Below, one piece after another: positions 36,784-46,626 of a DNA stretch of 64,000 nt (positions are counted from its first letter, which is position 1; the number at the start of each line of letters is the position of its first letter). The position numbers and the translations under genes were made by a program. The stretch is from SAR92 clade bacterium H455 (GTDB lineage Bacteria; Pseudomonadota; Gammaproteobacteria; Pseudomonadales; Porticoccaceae): positions 2,046,001-2,110,000 of the forward strand of contig CP103416.1 of NCBI GenBank assembly GCA_024802545.1, written 5' to 3'. The notes beneath the pieces are model-generated. The model worked only from the letters and a program-made list of their open reading frames with translations, ran no database searches and was not told the origin of the DNA.

Positions 36784-37240
36784 GCTGGTCGCCCACCCCG
36801 ATCACACCATTGCCACGGATCTGCGCACGCAGACCGCCTTTGCCGACAAGCTCCGGTAAGATACTCACCGCGAGACGGCGCTGCAGGCTGGCACAGGGTT
36901 CACAGAGCTGCACACCATAGAAACTGACATTGTTGATGGTGAAGAACCTGCCGACTAAGTCATTGAGGCGTATCCCCTGAGTAACCAGGTTGCGACGGAA
37001 GTCACTGTCGTGAAAACTATGACCCTTCTCCTGATTAAATGCCTCAATCACTTCGGATTCAATCAGGGTGATTTCCCAGTCTGGCTGACCTTTATAATTA
37101 GACCGGTTCTTGCCCGTTTGAGAAAAATAGCGATCTCCTTCAATACCTTTGCCTGCGCGCAATGACACTTTTTGGTGGCCAATCACGCCAGCACCCTTAG
37201 CTGGCGCAACATAGATACCGAGAATATTTGCCACTGACAT
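36761..37240 (-). CDS. MOSC-domain protein
   Basis: The product is 159 residues. The MOSC domain includes LRAGKGIEGDRYF, DWEITLIESEVIEAFN, FRRNLVTQGIRLNDLVGRFF and the conserved Cys in GVQLCEPCASLQR. MOSC proteins bind molybdenum cofactor and can handle N-hydroxylated substrates (YiiM/YcbX type), but short stand-alone members are often of unknown role. It lies 9 bases after the HD-domain gene and is probably in the same transcript. Confidence 0.85.
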   Translation of the reverse strand: MSVANILGIYVAPAKGAGVIGHQKVSLRAGKGIEGDRYFSQTGKNRSNYKGQPDWEITLIESEVIEAFNQEKGHSFHDSDFRRNLVTQGIRLNDLVGRFFTINNVSFYGVQLCEPCASLQRRLAVSILPELVGKGGLRAQIRGNGVIGVGDQLTPVEKI

Positions 37241-37249
37241 TAGAATTCC

Positions 37250-37822
37250 TTAATTTTCTAAAAAGCTTTTATACATGCTGCTTTTTGGCTTACTAAACAC
37301 TCTGCGGACCATGGGTTCGAAAACACTCAACTCCAACTTAGGCATCTGCGGATCAAAGGAAGGGTCATCGTACTTGGCAATAAATCTCGCGGTGCGCTTA
37401 AAGTTTGGGTTTTCACGATACTGATCACGCATATTGCGATCGGCGCCGAGAAAATGGAAGAAATTATAACCCTGAAAAATAGCGTGATGCTTGATCATCC
37501 AGTGATTTTCTGCCGAGACAAAGGGCTCCAATATGACTGCAGCAACATCGGCATGATTGGCGCTGCCAAGGGTATCACCAATATCGTGGAGCAGCGCGCA
37601 GACAACATATTCTTCATCTTCACCGGCTTCAGCGGCGCGATGGGCGGTCTGCAGTGAATGCTGCAGACGGTCAATGGCAAAGCCGCCATAATCACCGGTG
37701 AGTAATTCTAAATGGGCCAATATACGGTCGGGTAATTTCTTGAAATAGGCGACCTGCTCGGGAAGAATAATCTGCCAATCTTCCGCTGTGCTTTCAGACA
37801 TTTTGGTGAATAATGCGTTCAT
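37250..37822 (-). CDS. HD-domain phosphohydrolase
   Basis: The product is 190 residues. RLQHSLQTAHRAAEAGEDEEYVVCALLHDIGDTLGSANHADVAA has the H...HD...D metal residues, and WMIKHHAIFQGYNFFHFLG supplies a further His pair. The family resembles the HD proteins near phosphonate or inositol metabolism, but no such genes are here. The substrate is unknown. GGGG lies before the ATG. Confidence 0.85.
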   Translation of the reverse strand: MNALFTKMSESTAEDWQIILPEQVAYFKKLPDRILAHLELLTGDYGGFAIDRLQHSLQTAHRAAEAGEDEEYVVCALLHDIGDTLGSANHADVAAVILEPFVSAENHWMIKHHAIFQGYNFFHFLGADRNMRDQYRENPNFKRTARFIAKYDDPSFDPQMPKLELSVFEPMVRRVFSKPKSSMYKSFLEN

Positions 37823-38006
37823 GCCAACCCCTTATGGCGGACACAGCTTAGCTCCGCAGTTAGATTAAATTTATTGTTTTTATATCTCTAATGTGGCGCG
37901 ATACTAGCAGTATGGTGAGGGATTTGCCATGCTTCCGAAGTGCCTCCAATGACGCTCTTAGTCAGGCTCTAAATCAAACGCACAAGAAAACCAAAGGCCA
38001 AACGCA

Positions 38007-38031
38007 AACCAGCCCTAAAAAGGGCTGGTTA
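38007..38031. terminator. Possible terminator after GH3 gene
   Basis: AACCAGCCCT-AAAA-AGGGCTGGTT is a perfect inverted repeat about 30 bases past the GH3 stop, between the divergent-ended HD and GH3 genes. The T tract on the minus strand is weak (TTTGCGTTTGG). The rest of 37823-38061 shows no gene. Confidence 0.5.
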
Positions 38032-38061
38032 CGAATATTCAAAAAGCAGTTTGAGTCGGGA

Positions 38062-40566
38062 TCACCCGCATCCAATCAGGGACTTTTCAGAAATGTCCTT
38101 AGTGACTCTAACATCTGCAATGGTAAGCGCAAATTCCTTAGAGGAAACCAAGACGAAGGGCGAGTTAACCTTCTTCAAGTTCACACCCACCTTTTCAAAA
38201 CAGCTTAACTTGACACCTATACGAACCGGCTGATTTTCAGGAATCGCACGTAGGATACGGGTAATGTTGAGCCCGCCTGAACAGGGCCAGCCGCAATCCA
38301 TACGCAAAGTTACAGCGCCTTTGGGCTTTTTATCAACTTTGATAATCATGACCAGTGCGGCATCTTCGTCGCGCAATTTGCTCAAATCAACACCGGCTTC
38401 TGATTGGAAGTAGAACTGGCTTTCACGGCCACTTTTCCACTCCACTAAGCGCGAGTCTTCCTGCACGGCTCCGTCCACAGTAGTGACCGTTAGATCGCCA
38501 AATGCAGTGGAGGATTTATTGCCCTGAACCAATTTCTGCCAGTTGCTAGAGTCACCCACGTAGGTTTTAAACGGCGGACGAGCACTGCCGCTAAACACAA
38601 CGCGAGCAGCCTTTGAAGCATCAATTAACGGCTTTTCATTAAGCTTATCGGCAATGATTTCTGCATCGCCGTAACTGAGACCCTGGCCACGAGTGAGCAA
38701 CAAGTCACTGACCGGGAGAGCGCCATCCGTTCGGTTAAGTTCGCTGTTGGGCCAGTCAAAAGAGAGCCTGCCGGTGAAGTCATAGCGCACTTTACCCGCA
38801 CTATCGGCGACCATAACATCCGCCACACCAACACCTTCAGAACCGGGCAACCAGGCCACGACAAAGGCATCTGAGCTGTTCAACTCGGCATTCATCCACA
38901 GCGGGCGGCCGGTCAAAAATACAGCGACTACAGGAATATTTTTAGCCTTTAGTGACTTGAGCAACTCAAGGTCTGCCTGGTGACCATCGCGGTACATCAG
39001 TGACTCAATATCGCCAACACCTTCGGCATAGGGCTCTTCACCAAATACCACTACGGCTACATCGGGCTTTTTAACCCAGCTATCATCGCTGCTCAACTCA
39101 ACCGAACCGCCGTTGTTTTCAACCGCTTGCTTAAGACCAGCATAGATAGACGTGGCTCCGGGGAAATCACTATTCTTGTTTTCAGTACCCTGCCAAGTAA
39201 TAGTCCAACCGCCATTCTGCTTGCCGATATTGTCGGCACCATCGCCTGTAACCAGAATGTGCTGTTCGCCTTTCAGCGGCAGCAGCTGGTTTTTATTCTT
39301 TAGCAAGACCAGAGACTTGCGCACCGCATCTCGTGCAACAGCACGATGCTCAGCGGAGCCAATAATTTCAGATTGACCTGCTAGTTCACGAGTGGACGGG
39401 GCACCTTTCTCCAGCAGACCAGCACGGATTTTTATGCGCAAAATACGCGTCACAGCGTCGTCTATACGGGCCATTGGAATAATACCGCTCTCAACCTGCT
39501 CGAGCATATTGCCAATAAGATTTTTCCAACCCTGGGGTACCATAATCAGATCTATACCAGCATTGATAGCCTGAGCACAATTTTCAGTGGTACAGCCTTC
39601 AACCTGTCCGATGCCGTCCCAGTCGCTGACAACGAGACCGTCGAAACCGAGCTGGCCTTTTAGCACGTCGGTAATCAGCTCTCTATGGCCGTGAAGTTTG
39701 CGCCCATTCCAACTATTGAATGACACCATTACCGACTGCACGTCAGCATCGAGAGCGCTGAGATAGCCCTGACCATGTAACTCGAGCAGCTGATCTATAT
39801 CCAGAATGGTGTTGCCCTGATCGACACCGCGATAGGTACCGCCGTCACCGATCCAGTGCTTTGCTGTAGCCACTACTTTTGCCGGATCGGAACCCAGCTC
39901 GCCTGGCTCGCCCTGAATACCTTTAACAATCTCACCGGCATAGGCTTTGACTATTGCAGCATCGCTGCTATAGCCCTCATAGCTGCGTCCCCAGCGGTTG
40001 TCTTTAACCACGGCAACAGTGGGCGCGAAGATCCAGTCGATACCGGTAGCCGCAACTTCTCGCGCAGTGACTTCACCAATTTGGCGCAGCAACTGCGGGT
40101 CGTTTGCCGCACCCAGACCAATATTGTGGGGAAACAGCGTGGCACCAATCACATTGTTGTGGCCATGTACCGCATCAGTACCCCAGATAACAGGAATACC
40201 TGTACCACCATTAGAGGTGTCTACAGAAGCATTGTAGTAAGCGTCGGCAAGATCAACCCAGTCTTGGATAGAAGAGTTTTTACGCTCTCCGGGAAAGGAA
40301 CCACCGCCGTTAAGAATAGAACCAATATGATATTTTTTAACATCAGAGGGAGAGACAAATTTAATCTCTGGCTGGATCATCTGACCGACTTTTTGCTCGA
40401 CGGTCATACTGGCCAAAAGTGTCTCCACACGTTTTTCAACAGCGGCTGCCTTATCTGCAGCATTGAGGTCTTGCGCAACTAGCTTTACAGGCATCATAGA
40501 GAATGCCAATCCAGCCACTATTGTTACCAAGCCCTTCGCCAAGGCGTAATTTTTATCTTTAACCAT
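38062..40566 (-). CDS. Secreted GH3 exo-beta-glucanase (ExoP-like)
   Basis: The product is 834 residues with a signal peptide (ALAKGLVTIVAGLAFSMMPVKLVAQ). The GH3 N-terminal barrel (about 40-400) includes ATAKHWIGDGGTYRGVDQG and the nucleophile Asp in GLVVSDWDGIGQVEG. The GH3 C-terminal domain (about 420-650) includes KSLVLLKNKNQLLPLKG and VFGEEPYAEGVGD. A further ~170-residue C-terminal domain resembles that of marine ExoP exo-1,3/1,4-beta-glucanase. It should release glucose from beta-glucans such as laminarin fragments. The LytTR regulator gene lies 278 bases upstream on the same strand. Confidence 0.92.
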   Translation of the reverse strand: MVKDKNYALAKGLVTIVAGLAFSMMPVKLVAQDLNAADKAAAVEKRVETLLASMTVEQKVGQMIQPEIKFVSPSDVKKYHIGSILNGGGSFPGERKNSSIQDWVDLADAYYNASVDTSNGGTGIPVIWGTDAVHGHNNVIGATLFPHNIGLGAANDPQLLRQIGEVTAREVAATGIDWIFAPTVAVVKDNRWGRSYEGYSSDAAIVKAYAGEIVKGIQGEPGELGSDPAKVVATAKHWIGDGGTYRGVDQGNTILDIDQLLELHGQGYLSALDADVQSVMVSFNSWNGRKLHGHRELITDVLKGQLGFDGLVVSDWDGIGQVEGCTTENCAQAINAGIDLIMVPQGWKNLIGNMLEQVESGIIPMARIDDAVTRILRIKIRAGLLEKGAPSTRELAGQSEIIGSAEHRAVARDAVRKSLVLLKNKNQLLPLKGEQHILVTGDGADNIGKQNGGWTITWQGTENKNSDFPGATSIYAGLKQAVENNGGSVELSSDDSWVKKPDVAVVVFGEEPYAEGVGDIESLMYRDGHQADLELLKSLKAKNIPVVAVFLTGRPLWMNAELNSSDAFVVAWLPGSEGVGVADVMVADSAGKVRYDFTGRLSFDWPNSELNRTDGALPVSDLLLTRGQGLSYGDAEIIADKLNEKPLIDASKAARVVFSGSARPPFKTYVGDSSNWQKLVQGNKSSTAFGDLTVTTVDGAVQEDSRLVEWKSGRESQFYFQSEAGVDLSKLRDEDAALVMIIKVDKKPKGAVTLRMDCGWPCSGGLNITRILRAIPENQPVRIGVKLSCFEKVGVNLKKVNSPFVLVSSKEFALTIADVRVTKDISEKSLIGCG

Positions 40567-40843
40567 TATTGACTCTACCCTACCCTTTTTTGAAAAACTG
40601 AATAGCTTCCCACAGTCTGTACTATGTGATCTGCCTGGTTTTGTCTGTTATCAGCACTGTTATTGGGATTTATAAAATCCCCTCTTGGCCACTAGTCTTT
40701 CATGTACAGCTGTGCGGTGGAAGATCAGATGAGGTAGCGGGTTTAATCACTGCGTTGAGCGGGACCCCGCGCAGGAAATTAGATAATTATTAGAGGGAAA
40801 TTAAGAGATATGAGAAAAATACTACAAGAAGCTATCAACAGCC

Positions 40844-41647
40844 CTACTGGAACAGACTGCGAATCGCCTCGCGGTAATTACGACTGACTCGCAGAGAGTT
40901 ACCATCAGCCAGATGCAGCAAACTACCACCCTTCTGCAATCTAGTAACACTGACCACCCGCTCAATATTGACCACTGTAGAACGGTGAATACGAATAAAC
41001 ATTTTATCGTCAAGTTTTTCCAGCAGCTCGCGCAATGTACTGCGCACAATGTGAGTTTCGCCCAGGGCGTGAACACACATATAGTCACCGGCGGCGTCGA
41101 CCCAATCGATATCATCAAAGGGCACCACTTTAACCATGCCAGAATCACGAATAAGCAGCTTGCGTTTGATGCCCTGAGGTATTTCTTCCTCTGGGCTTGA
41201 GACAGCTCCAGACTCTTTATCTAGCCGCCGAGTTATCTCCTCAATGGCACCGATCAATGGGGTTTTAAAGCCGCCGTCATTTTCCGGTGCCGAGCGCCGT
41301 TCAATCGCACGCTGAACAGCGCGCTCAATACGCTCTGGGTCAAAGGGCTTGAGTAAGTAATCCACCGCATGCAAATCAAAGGCATCAATCGCGAACTGGT
41401 TGTAGGCAGTGGCAAAAATCACCATAGGCATGGTGTCAGACTGCATCGCCTTGACCACTTCAAAACCGTTAATACCGGGCATCTGGATATCGAGAAAGAT
41501 TAAATCCGGGTGCAGCGAGCTGACTGCAGCGATCGCATCGCGACCATTGCTGCACTCGGCAATTATTTCGACATCCTCTATCGCGCTCAAAATAGAGCGC
41601 AGCAGATCCAGAGCCAGCGGCTCATCATCGACAATAATGGTTTTCAA
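40844..41647 (-). CDS. LytTR-family response regulator
   Basis: The product is 267 residues. The receiver domain has VDDEP at 6-10 and the phospho-acceptor Asp53 in FLDIQMPG, with Thr/Lys positions in FATAY and YLLKPFD. The C-terminal LytTR DNA-binding domain (about 165-267) includes IDWVDAAGDYMCVHALGETHIVRSTLRELLEKLDDKMFIRIHRSTVVNIERV. It pairs with the adjacent sensor kinase upstream. It sits next to the GH3 gene, which it may control; the 277-base gap (40567-40843) holds no gene. Confidence 0.94.
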   Translation of the reverse strand: MKTIIVDDEPLALDLLRSILSAIEDVEIIAECSNGRDAIAAVSSLHPDLIFLDIQMPGINGFEVVKAMQSDTMPMVIFATAYNQFAIDAFDLHAVDYLLKPFDPERIERAVQRAIERRSAPENDGGFKTPLIGAIEEITRRLDKESGAVSSPEEEIPQGIKRKLLIRDSGMVKVVPFDDIDWVDAAGDYMCVHALGETHIVRSTLRELLEKLDDKMFIRIHRSTVVNIERVVSVTRLQKGGSLLHLADGNSLRVSRNYREAIRSLFQ

Positions 41648-41688
41648 TTTCGACGTACTGATAAAAGATTACCTCAAGTAAAACGTGG

Positions 41689-42849
41689 TTATCTGCCGAG
41701 CCCGAGAACGGCATTGCTTTCTGCAGTCTGCTTCTCAAGGGGCAGACGGATGTAAATTGTCATACCACCACCATCAGGGCCACGTAGCTCAAATGTATAG
41801 TTGTCACCATAAAACGCGCTCAATCGATCAACGGTATTCTTTAGTCCAATACCAGGACCTGAAGACATAGAGTGTTTTTTAACGTCAATCCCCGGCCCCG
41901 TATCTTTCACCTCAATAATCAGGTGTCCGTCATCGAGTTTCGCGAAGATGCTAATCTTACCGCCTTTTTCAGCAGGGGCAATGGCGTATTTAATCGCATT
42001 TTCCACTAGAGGCTGCAAAAGCAGACTCGGAATCCTCACATCGTGGGCCGCGTCATCGACATCAAACTCCAGCTCCAAGCGATCGGCAAAGCGAGTCTTC
42101 TCAATATTCAGGTACAATTTTAGGGCACTGACCTCCTGATCTAAGGTCACGCGCTTAATCGGATCATTCTCCAGTGAATAGCGCAAAAAATTGCTCAGCT
42201 GCATAATCATGGTATTGGCATTGGCTGCACTGCGACCCACAACCAAGGCTGAAATCGCATTTAAAGTGTTAAACAGAAAGTGAGGGTTGAGCTGGTAGCG
42301 GAGCATTTTTAGCTGAGCTTCCTGAGCAATGGTTTCGGCACGGCTGCGCTTTAACTGCTCCTCTTTATTCTCGGCGGCAAAATTAAGCAGCGCCTCATGT
42401 TCAGACTGTAACAATTGGTAGTATTTAATGCCGTGATAAAACGCCGCCCAACAGAGAAAAATCATAATGGAGCCAAACAACCAGCCGCCAAAGTCAGCCC
42501 AGACATCAGTCTCGTCAGTCATCCACAGAAACGTTCCTATGCGCAGTGCCGACCATATCAGAGAGCACAACAATACTGACACAATAGTTAACAGCAGACG
42601 CAGGGCCAGTGGTTTGTTCCACAGATAATGGAATACAGAGCGCAGTGGCCAGGACACCGCCACACCTAACACCGACTGCAATAAGGTGTGGGCTATATAG
42701 GCAAAGCTCTGCTGGTTGTACCAGAGGGTCAGACTGAAGAAACTTATCAGGGAGAGGCTAAACCAACCGACGATTTGCAGGAATAAAAACTGTGTGTTGC
42801 GGTCTCGGTAGAGTTTTCCCAACCAAGGGTTGACAGTAGTCTGATTCAT
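41689..42849 (-). CDS. LytS/YehU-type sensor histidine kinase
   Basis: The product is 386 residues. About four hydrophobic helices (20-135) form the sensor. A His_kinase domain has QLNPHFLFNTLNAIS with the phospho-acceptor His190, then an HATPase with PLVENAIKYAI and SGPGIGLKNTVDRLSAFYGD. It lacks a large periplasmic domain, so the signal may be sensed in the membrane. It lies 41 bases upstream of the LytTR regulator and the two are almost certainly one operon. Confidence 0.93.
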   Translation of the reverse strand: MNQTTVNPWLGKLYRDRNTQFLFLQIVGWFSLSLISFFSLTLWYNQQSFAYIAHTLLQSVLGVAVSWPLRSVFHYLWNKPLALRLLLTIVSVLLCSLIWSALRIGTFLWMTDETDVWADFGGWLFGSIMIFLCWAAFYHGIKYYQLLQSEHEALLNFAAENKEEQLKRSRAETIAQEAQLKMLRYQLNPHFLFNTLNAISALVVGRSAANANTMIMQLSNFLRYSLENDPIKRVTLDQEVSALKLYLNIEKTRFADRLELEFDVDDAAHDVRIPSLLLQPLVENAIKYAIAPAEKGGKISIFAKLDDGHLIIEVKDTGPGIDVKKHSMSSGPGIGLKNTVDRLSAFYGDNYTFELRGPDGGGMTIYIRLPLEKQTAESNAVLGLGR

Positions 42850-43008
42850 ATGGGGGCCTGTTGGCGTTACTTTGTTCTTATAGTTTTATTTTTAGCCCTC
42901 TATCATAGTGCTTTGCTATAAAAAGACAAATAACAACATTATCCAATCAGCGGTTTCTTTAACTGCTAGAATTTCCCCTTAAATTCAACCTAATGCCGAC
43001 TCAAACTT

Positions 43009-43638
43009 ATGACCTCAAATTCACCGCCAACATCCCACACAGTGTCATTTATGAATATAGACGCTCTAAAAGCATCCCACCCAGAGGTGAGAAGACTCAA
43101 ACGGCAGCAGTCACATGCGGCCCATGGCAATAAAGTCTGGCGCTCAAGTTTTGTCTTGATCGACTATTTGAGCACCTGGGAAATACCTGAACACTCCAAG
43201 GTATTGGATATTGGTTGCGGCTGGGGACTCACCGGAATCTATTTGGCAAAAACCTACCAGGCTCAGGTCACCGGGCTGGACATAGATGCCAACGTTGAAC
43301 CTTTCCTAAAGCTTCAGGCGAGTATTAATCAGTGCAGCCTGGAGTTTCAACAACGCAGTTTCGAATCACTTGAGAATCATGAGCTGGCGCAATTCCACAC
43401 TTTGATGGGCACCGACATCTGTTTCTGGGATGAGATGACTACACCGCTATTTGAGCTTATTCAGCGCGCCCGTGCCGCTGGTGTCGAACAGGTATTGATT
43501 GCTGATCCCGGCAGGCCACCATTTTGGGACCTAGCTGATCGCTGTGTAGAGCTGTTGGGCGCTGAGGTGATCTCGCGCCGAATCGACCAGCCGTGGAAGA
43601 GTGAAAAATATATTCTCGCTATCGGCGGCCGCGACTAA
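43009..43638 (+). CDS. Class I SAM-dependent methyltransferase
   Basis: The product is 209 residues. Motif I is VLDIGCGWGLTGIYLAK and the acidic motif II follows in VTGLDID. Later LMGTDICFWDEMTTPLFELIQRA and LIADPGRPPFW resemble the nicotinamide N-/ETFB-lysine-type methyltransferases. The substrate is unknown. It is divergent from the sensor kinase and convergent with the TonB receptor, with a shared terminator. Confidence 0.8.
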   Translation: MTSNSPPTSHTVSFMNIDALKASHPEVRRLKRQQSHAAHGNKVWRSSFVLIDYLSTWEIPEHSKVLDIGCGWGLTGIYLAKTYQAQVTGLDIDANVEPFLKLQASINQCSLEFQQRSFESLENHELAQFHTLMGTDICFWDEMTTPLFELIQRARAAGVEQVLIADPGRPPFWDLADRCVELLGAEVISRRIDQPWKSEKYILAIGGRD

Positions 43639-43671
43639 GCACCTAGCTCACGCACTTTTTAAAAGACAAAA

Positions 43672-43702
43672 AAATGCCCTTCTGTTCCTAAAGGGCATTT
43701 TT
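43672..43702. terminator. Bidirectional terminator
   Basis: AAAATGCCCTT and AAGGGCATTTTT flank a CTGTTCCT-type loop between the convergent methyltransferase and TonB-receptor genes. Both strands have a following T run, so it should stop transcripts from both sides. Confidence 0.85.
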
Positions 43703-43732
43703 CGATTTGCCTACACTGCATTGGTTACAAAA

Positions 43733-46552
43733 TCAGAAAGCCATATTGAACTTGACGCCATAGTGACGCGGCTTGCCCAGTGATGCACGCATAAAACCAG
43801 GACCGCGATCAGCCCAGTTGCGCACCACTTCATCAGTTACATTGCGAACATAGAGTTCAACTGCCCAGGCGCTCTCTTCATTGATTAAACGAAGCGCCAC
43901 GTCGGCAGTGGCAAAGGCGTCCTGACCTGAGTGCAAGGCACCTTCGTCAAAGTTGCCCTTATCGAAGAACATCTCATCCTGCCAGTGTGCAGAAACTATG
44001 GGGCTCAGACGTATACCGTTGTACAGGTACCAGTTGTGCTCAAAGGTGACTGTAGCGGAGTACTCAGGCGACCAAGGCATAGCATTGCCAACAAAGCTCT
44101 GGTAGCGGCCTTCGATGTCGTTGCCATCGATTGTACGAGTGGTTTTATCCGGGCAGTTAGTCAGACCAAGCAGTGCTCGCTCTAAACAGAACCAGTTGTC
44201 TTGAGAATTATCCAGCTCAGTGATCTCGGAATCCAACCAGGCAACCCAACCGTTTACACGGCCGCCGTTATATGGACGCCAATCAAACTCCAGCTCAACA
44301 CCCATATTGCGCGTCTCACCGATATTCTGGGTAATCAGCGTACCAATATCACGACCAACAATGACACAGTCACCTTCGCCAGTAGTGCAGACGTCTGTAC
44401 GGCCTTCGGTATCGTCGTAGTCAGCAGGCACTTGAATTTCGGCGCCGACACCAGTGATCGTGGCGTAGAAAGTATCCTGGAGATCAGTGTTATCCATCAA
44501 GAAAACATTGCCTAACAAGTTTAACTTGCCATCGAGCATAGTGGCTTTAAAACCGAGCTCGTAAGTAATGTTGTTCTCAGGATCATAATCAAATGTATCA
44601 GTGATATTACAGTCACAGATATCAACCGAATCACCAAAGCCACCAGACTTATAACCTGTAGCTACAGAACCGTAGAGGAACAGGTCATCGTTGAGCAGAT
44701 AGTCAAAGCCGACTTTCCAAGTCCCTTTACTCCAAGCCCCTTTGTGACTGTTATCCGAATACTGTAGGCGGTTGAGGAAATCATCGCCTGCTGTACCCAT
44801 ATCATTGTTCAACACGTCAGACTGGTAGGGACCAGTGCCACCTATACCAGCAGTAGGCTCTAAACCAACACGCGTCCACGACTCCATCCAAAAGGATGCA
44901 GCTGGATCATATAAACCAATATTTGGCTGACGGTAGCCCGCAGTAATGTAGTTGCGGCCGCCAATATCTTCCTTGGTATCGTGGGTATAACGGTAACCTG
45001 CGGTTAAATTGAGCTGCTCATTGACCTTATAATCAAACTGTACAAACCCGGCCAGAGACTCAACCAAACGTTCTGGCTGAACAAAGGACTGGGCCAGTGG
45101 AAGGACGCCGCCACAGCAAAATGGGTCTTCAACATCAAAACGGATTTCGTTATCTTCTTTCATGTAGAAGACACCAGTGATCCACTGCAGATTGGAGTCA
45201 GACTGTGATTTCAGCTGCAGCTCAGAGACAACAGAACGGTAGTCTGAATAGTTGGTGCTCAGAGACAGGTCATTAAATGGCTGCATAGCCACATCGCCGT
45301 ATCCTAAAGACTCAAGCAACGGTAGGTTGTTGACCAAGTTCGGACATTCAACCATGGAACCATTACCGCCAGTACATCCGTCAGGCGCCGCGTTGTCGTC
45401 ATACCATGTGCGCGTAATACCGTAGGCAGGATGATCTGGATCGGCATAAACCGTTGACGCATCATGAACCTGAGAGCGCTTCTGCTGTGAATAGCCAACA
45501 CGACCTTCAAAAACGACGTCTTCGGTGATATCCCAAGTAAGCACTGAACGCAGACCCAACATGGTCATATCCATCTCACCGGGCACGTTAACACTGACAT
45601 CATACTGATCTTCTTCACAGGCAAAGAAAGTGCCTTCGGCTTTTTCACAATCTTTAAGGCTTAAACCACCGGGAGACTTATCCTGAAAATAATCAGCAAT
45701 CAGATCCAAGCTAACATCATTGGTTGGCTCAAAGCGCATACCTAAACGAGCACCGCTGCGATCAACCGAACCGTAGGCATCGCTGTCGCTGACTTCGCGA
45801 TTGCGGCGCTGATCAACATTGGGAATGCCGTCTGCAGCTACGTCGTAAGCACCAGTGGTGCTGCCGTCGCCGTCAGTGTCCCAGGCCAGATCAAACTTAT
45901 CCTGAGTCTGGTTGTACCAGGTATCGGCAGTTTCTTTTAGCACACTGGCACGCAAGGCTAATTTGTCATTGACGGGCAAGTTGAACCAGCCCTTAACAGT
46001 GCGCTGTGCGTACTTACCCATTTCTACTTCAATCTTACCTTCCTGCTGATCAAAGTTAGGCCGCGCGCTAATCACGTTGATGCTACCAGCGGTTGAGTTG
46101 CGACCAAACAATGTACCCTGGGGTCCACGACTTATCTCGACACGCTCAACGTCATACATCAACGCCAGACCGGCCTGGGGCCGTGGCGAATAGAGACCGT
46201 CGAAATGCATAGCAACAGTTGGGTCGCCAATCTCGGTGAAGTTGTTCGAGGTAAGACCACGAACAACAACCTGAACACCGGAATCAGAAGGCGACAGTGC
46301 GATCTGCATGTTGGGTACCATATCACCGATATCGAGCAGGTTCTTAACGCCCTGGTTATCCAGCGACTCCTGGCCAAATGCAGAGACGGCAACGGCAGTT
46401 TCCATCAGCGAGGTTTCACGCTTGGTGGAAGTGACAATGATTTCATCAATACCGTAGTCTTCGTCCATGCCCTCTTGAGCATAACTGTTAACACTGAGTG
46501 CAACCGCAGCCACCAATGCATTTCTTACTATATTTTTGTTCTGTTTAAACAT
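43733..46552 (-). CDS. TonB-dependent outer-membrane receptor (first)
   Basis: The ATG at 46552 with GGGGAAAAG upstream gives 939 residues; an earlier in-frame ATG at 46585 lacks a good RBS. The signal peptide (NIVRNALVAAVALSVNSYA) precedes a mature start GMDEDYGIDEIIVTSTKRE (TonB-box-like DEIIVT). The plug has VRGLTSNNFTEIGDPTVAMHFDGLY and EISRGPQGTLFGRNSTAGSINVIS. The barrel ends in a terminal aromatic (KFNMAF). It imports a glycan or other large ligand. It is downstream of the 1867-residue lipoprotein on the same strand, 74 bases away. Confidence 0.93.
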   Translation of the reverse strand: MFKQNKNIVRNALVAAVALSVNSYAQEGMDEDYGIDEIIVTSTKRETSLMETAVAVSAFGQESLDNQGVKNLLDIGDMVPNMQIALSPSDSGVQVVVRGLTSNNFTEIGDPTVAMHFDGLYSPRPQAGLALMYDVERVEISRGPQGTLFGRNSTAGSINVISARPNFDQQEGKIEVEMGKYAQRTVKGWFNLPVNDKLALRASVLKETADTWYNQTQDKFDLAWDTDGDGSTTGAYDVAADGIPNVDQRRNREVSDSDAYGSVDRSGARLGMRFEPTNDVSLDLIADYFQDKSPGGLSLKDCEKAEGTFFACEEDQYDVSVNVPGEMDMTMLGLRSVLTWDITEDVVFEGRVGYSQQKRSQVHDASTVYADPDHPAYGITRTWYDDNAAPDGCTGGNGSMVECPNLVNNLPLLESLGYGDVAMQPFNDLSLSTNYSDYRSVVSELQLKSQSDSNLQWITGVFYMKEDNEIRFDVEDPFCCGGVLPLAQSFVQPERLVESLAGFVQFDYKVNEQLNLTAGYRYTHDTKEDIGGRNYITAGYRQPNIGLYDPAASFWMESWTRVGLEPTAGIGGTGPYQSDVLNNDMGTAGDDFLNRLQYSDNSHKGAWSKGTWKVGFDYLLNDDLFLYGSVATGYKSGGFGDSVDICDCNITDTFDYDPENNITYELGFKATMLDGKLNLLGNVFLMDNTDLQDTFYATITGVGAEIQVPADYDDTEGRTDVCTTGEGDCVIVGRDIGTLITQNIGETRNMGVELEFDWRPYNGGRVNGWVAWLDSEITELDNSQDNWFCLERALLGLTNCPDKTTRTIDGNDIEGRYQSFVGNAMPWSPEYSATVTFEHNWYLYNGIRLSPIVSAHWQDEMFFDKGNFDEGALHSGQDAFATADVALRLINEESAWAVELYVRNVTDEVVRNWADRGPGFMRASLGKPRHYGVKFNMAF

Positions 46553-46626
46553 AAAACGTCTTTTCCCCAAAATATTGCTTAGCAATTAATTATTGTCTTA
46601 TCCACCAACCATCGAGACCGGTCGGA

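Noticed and set aside
39856-40482. A 208-codon plus-strand frame opposite the GH3 gene.
   Set aside because: Fully antisense to conserved GH3 sequence and lacks an RBS.
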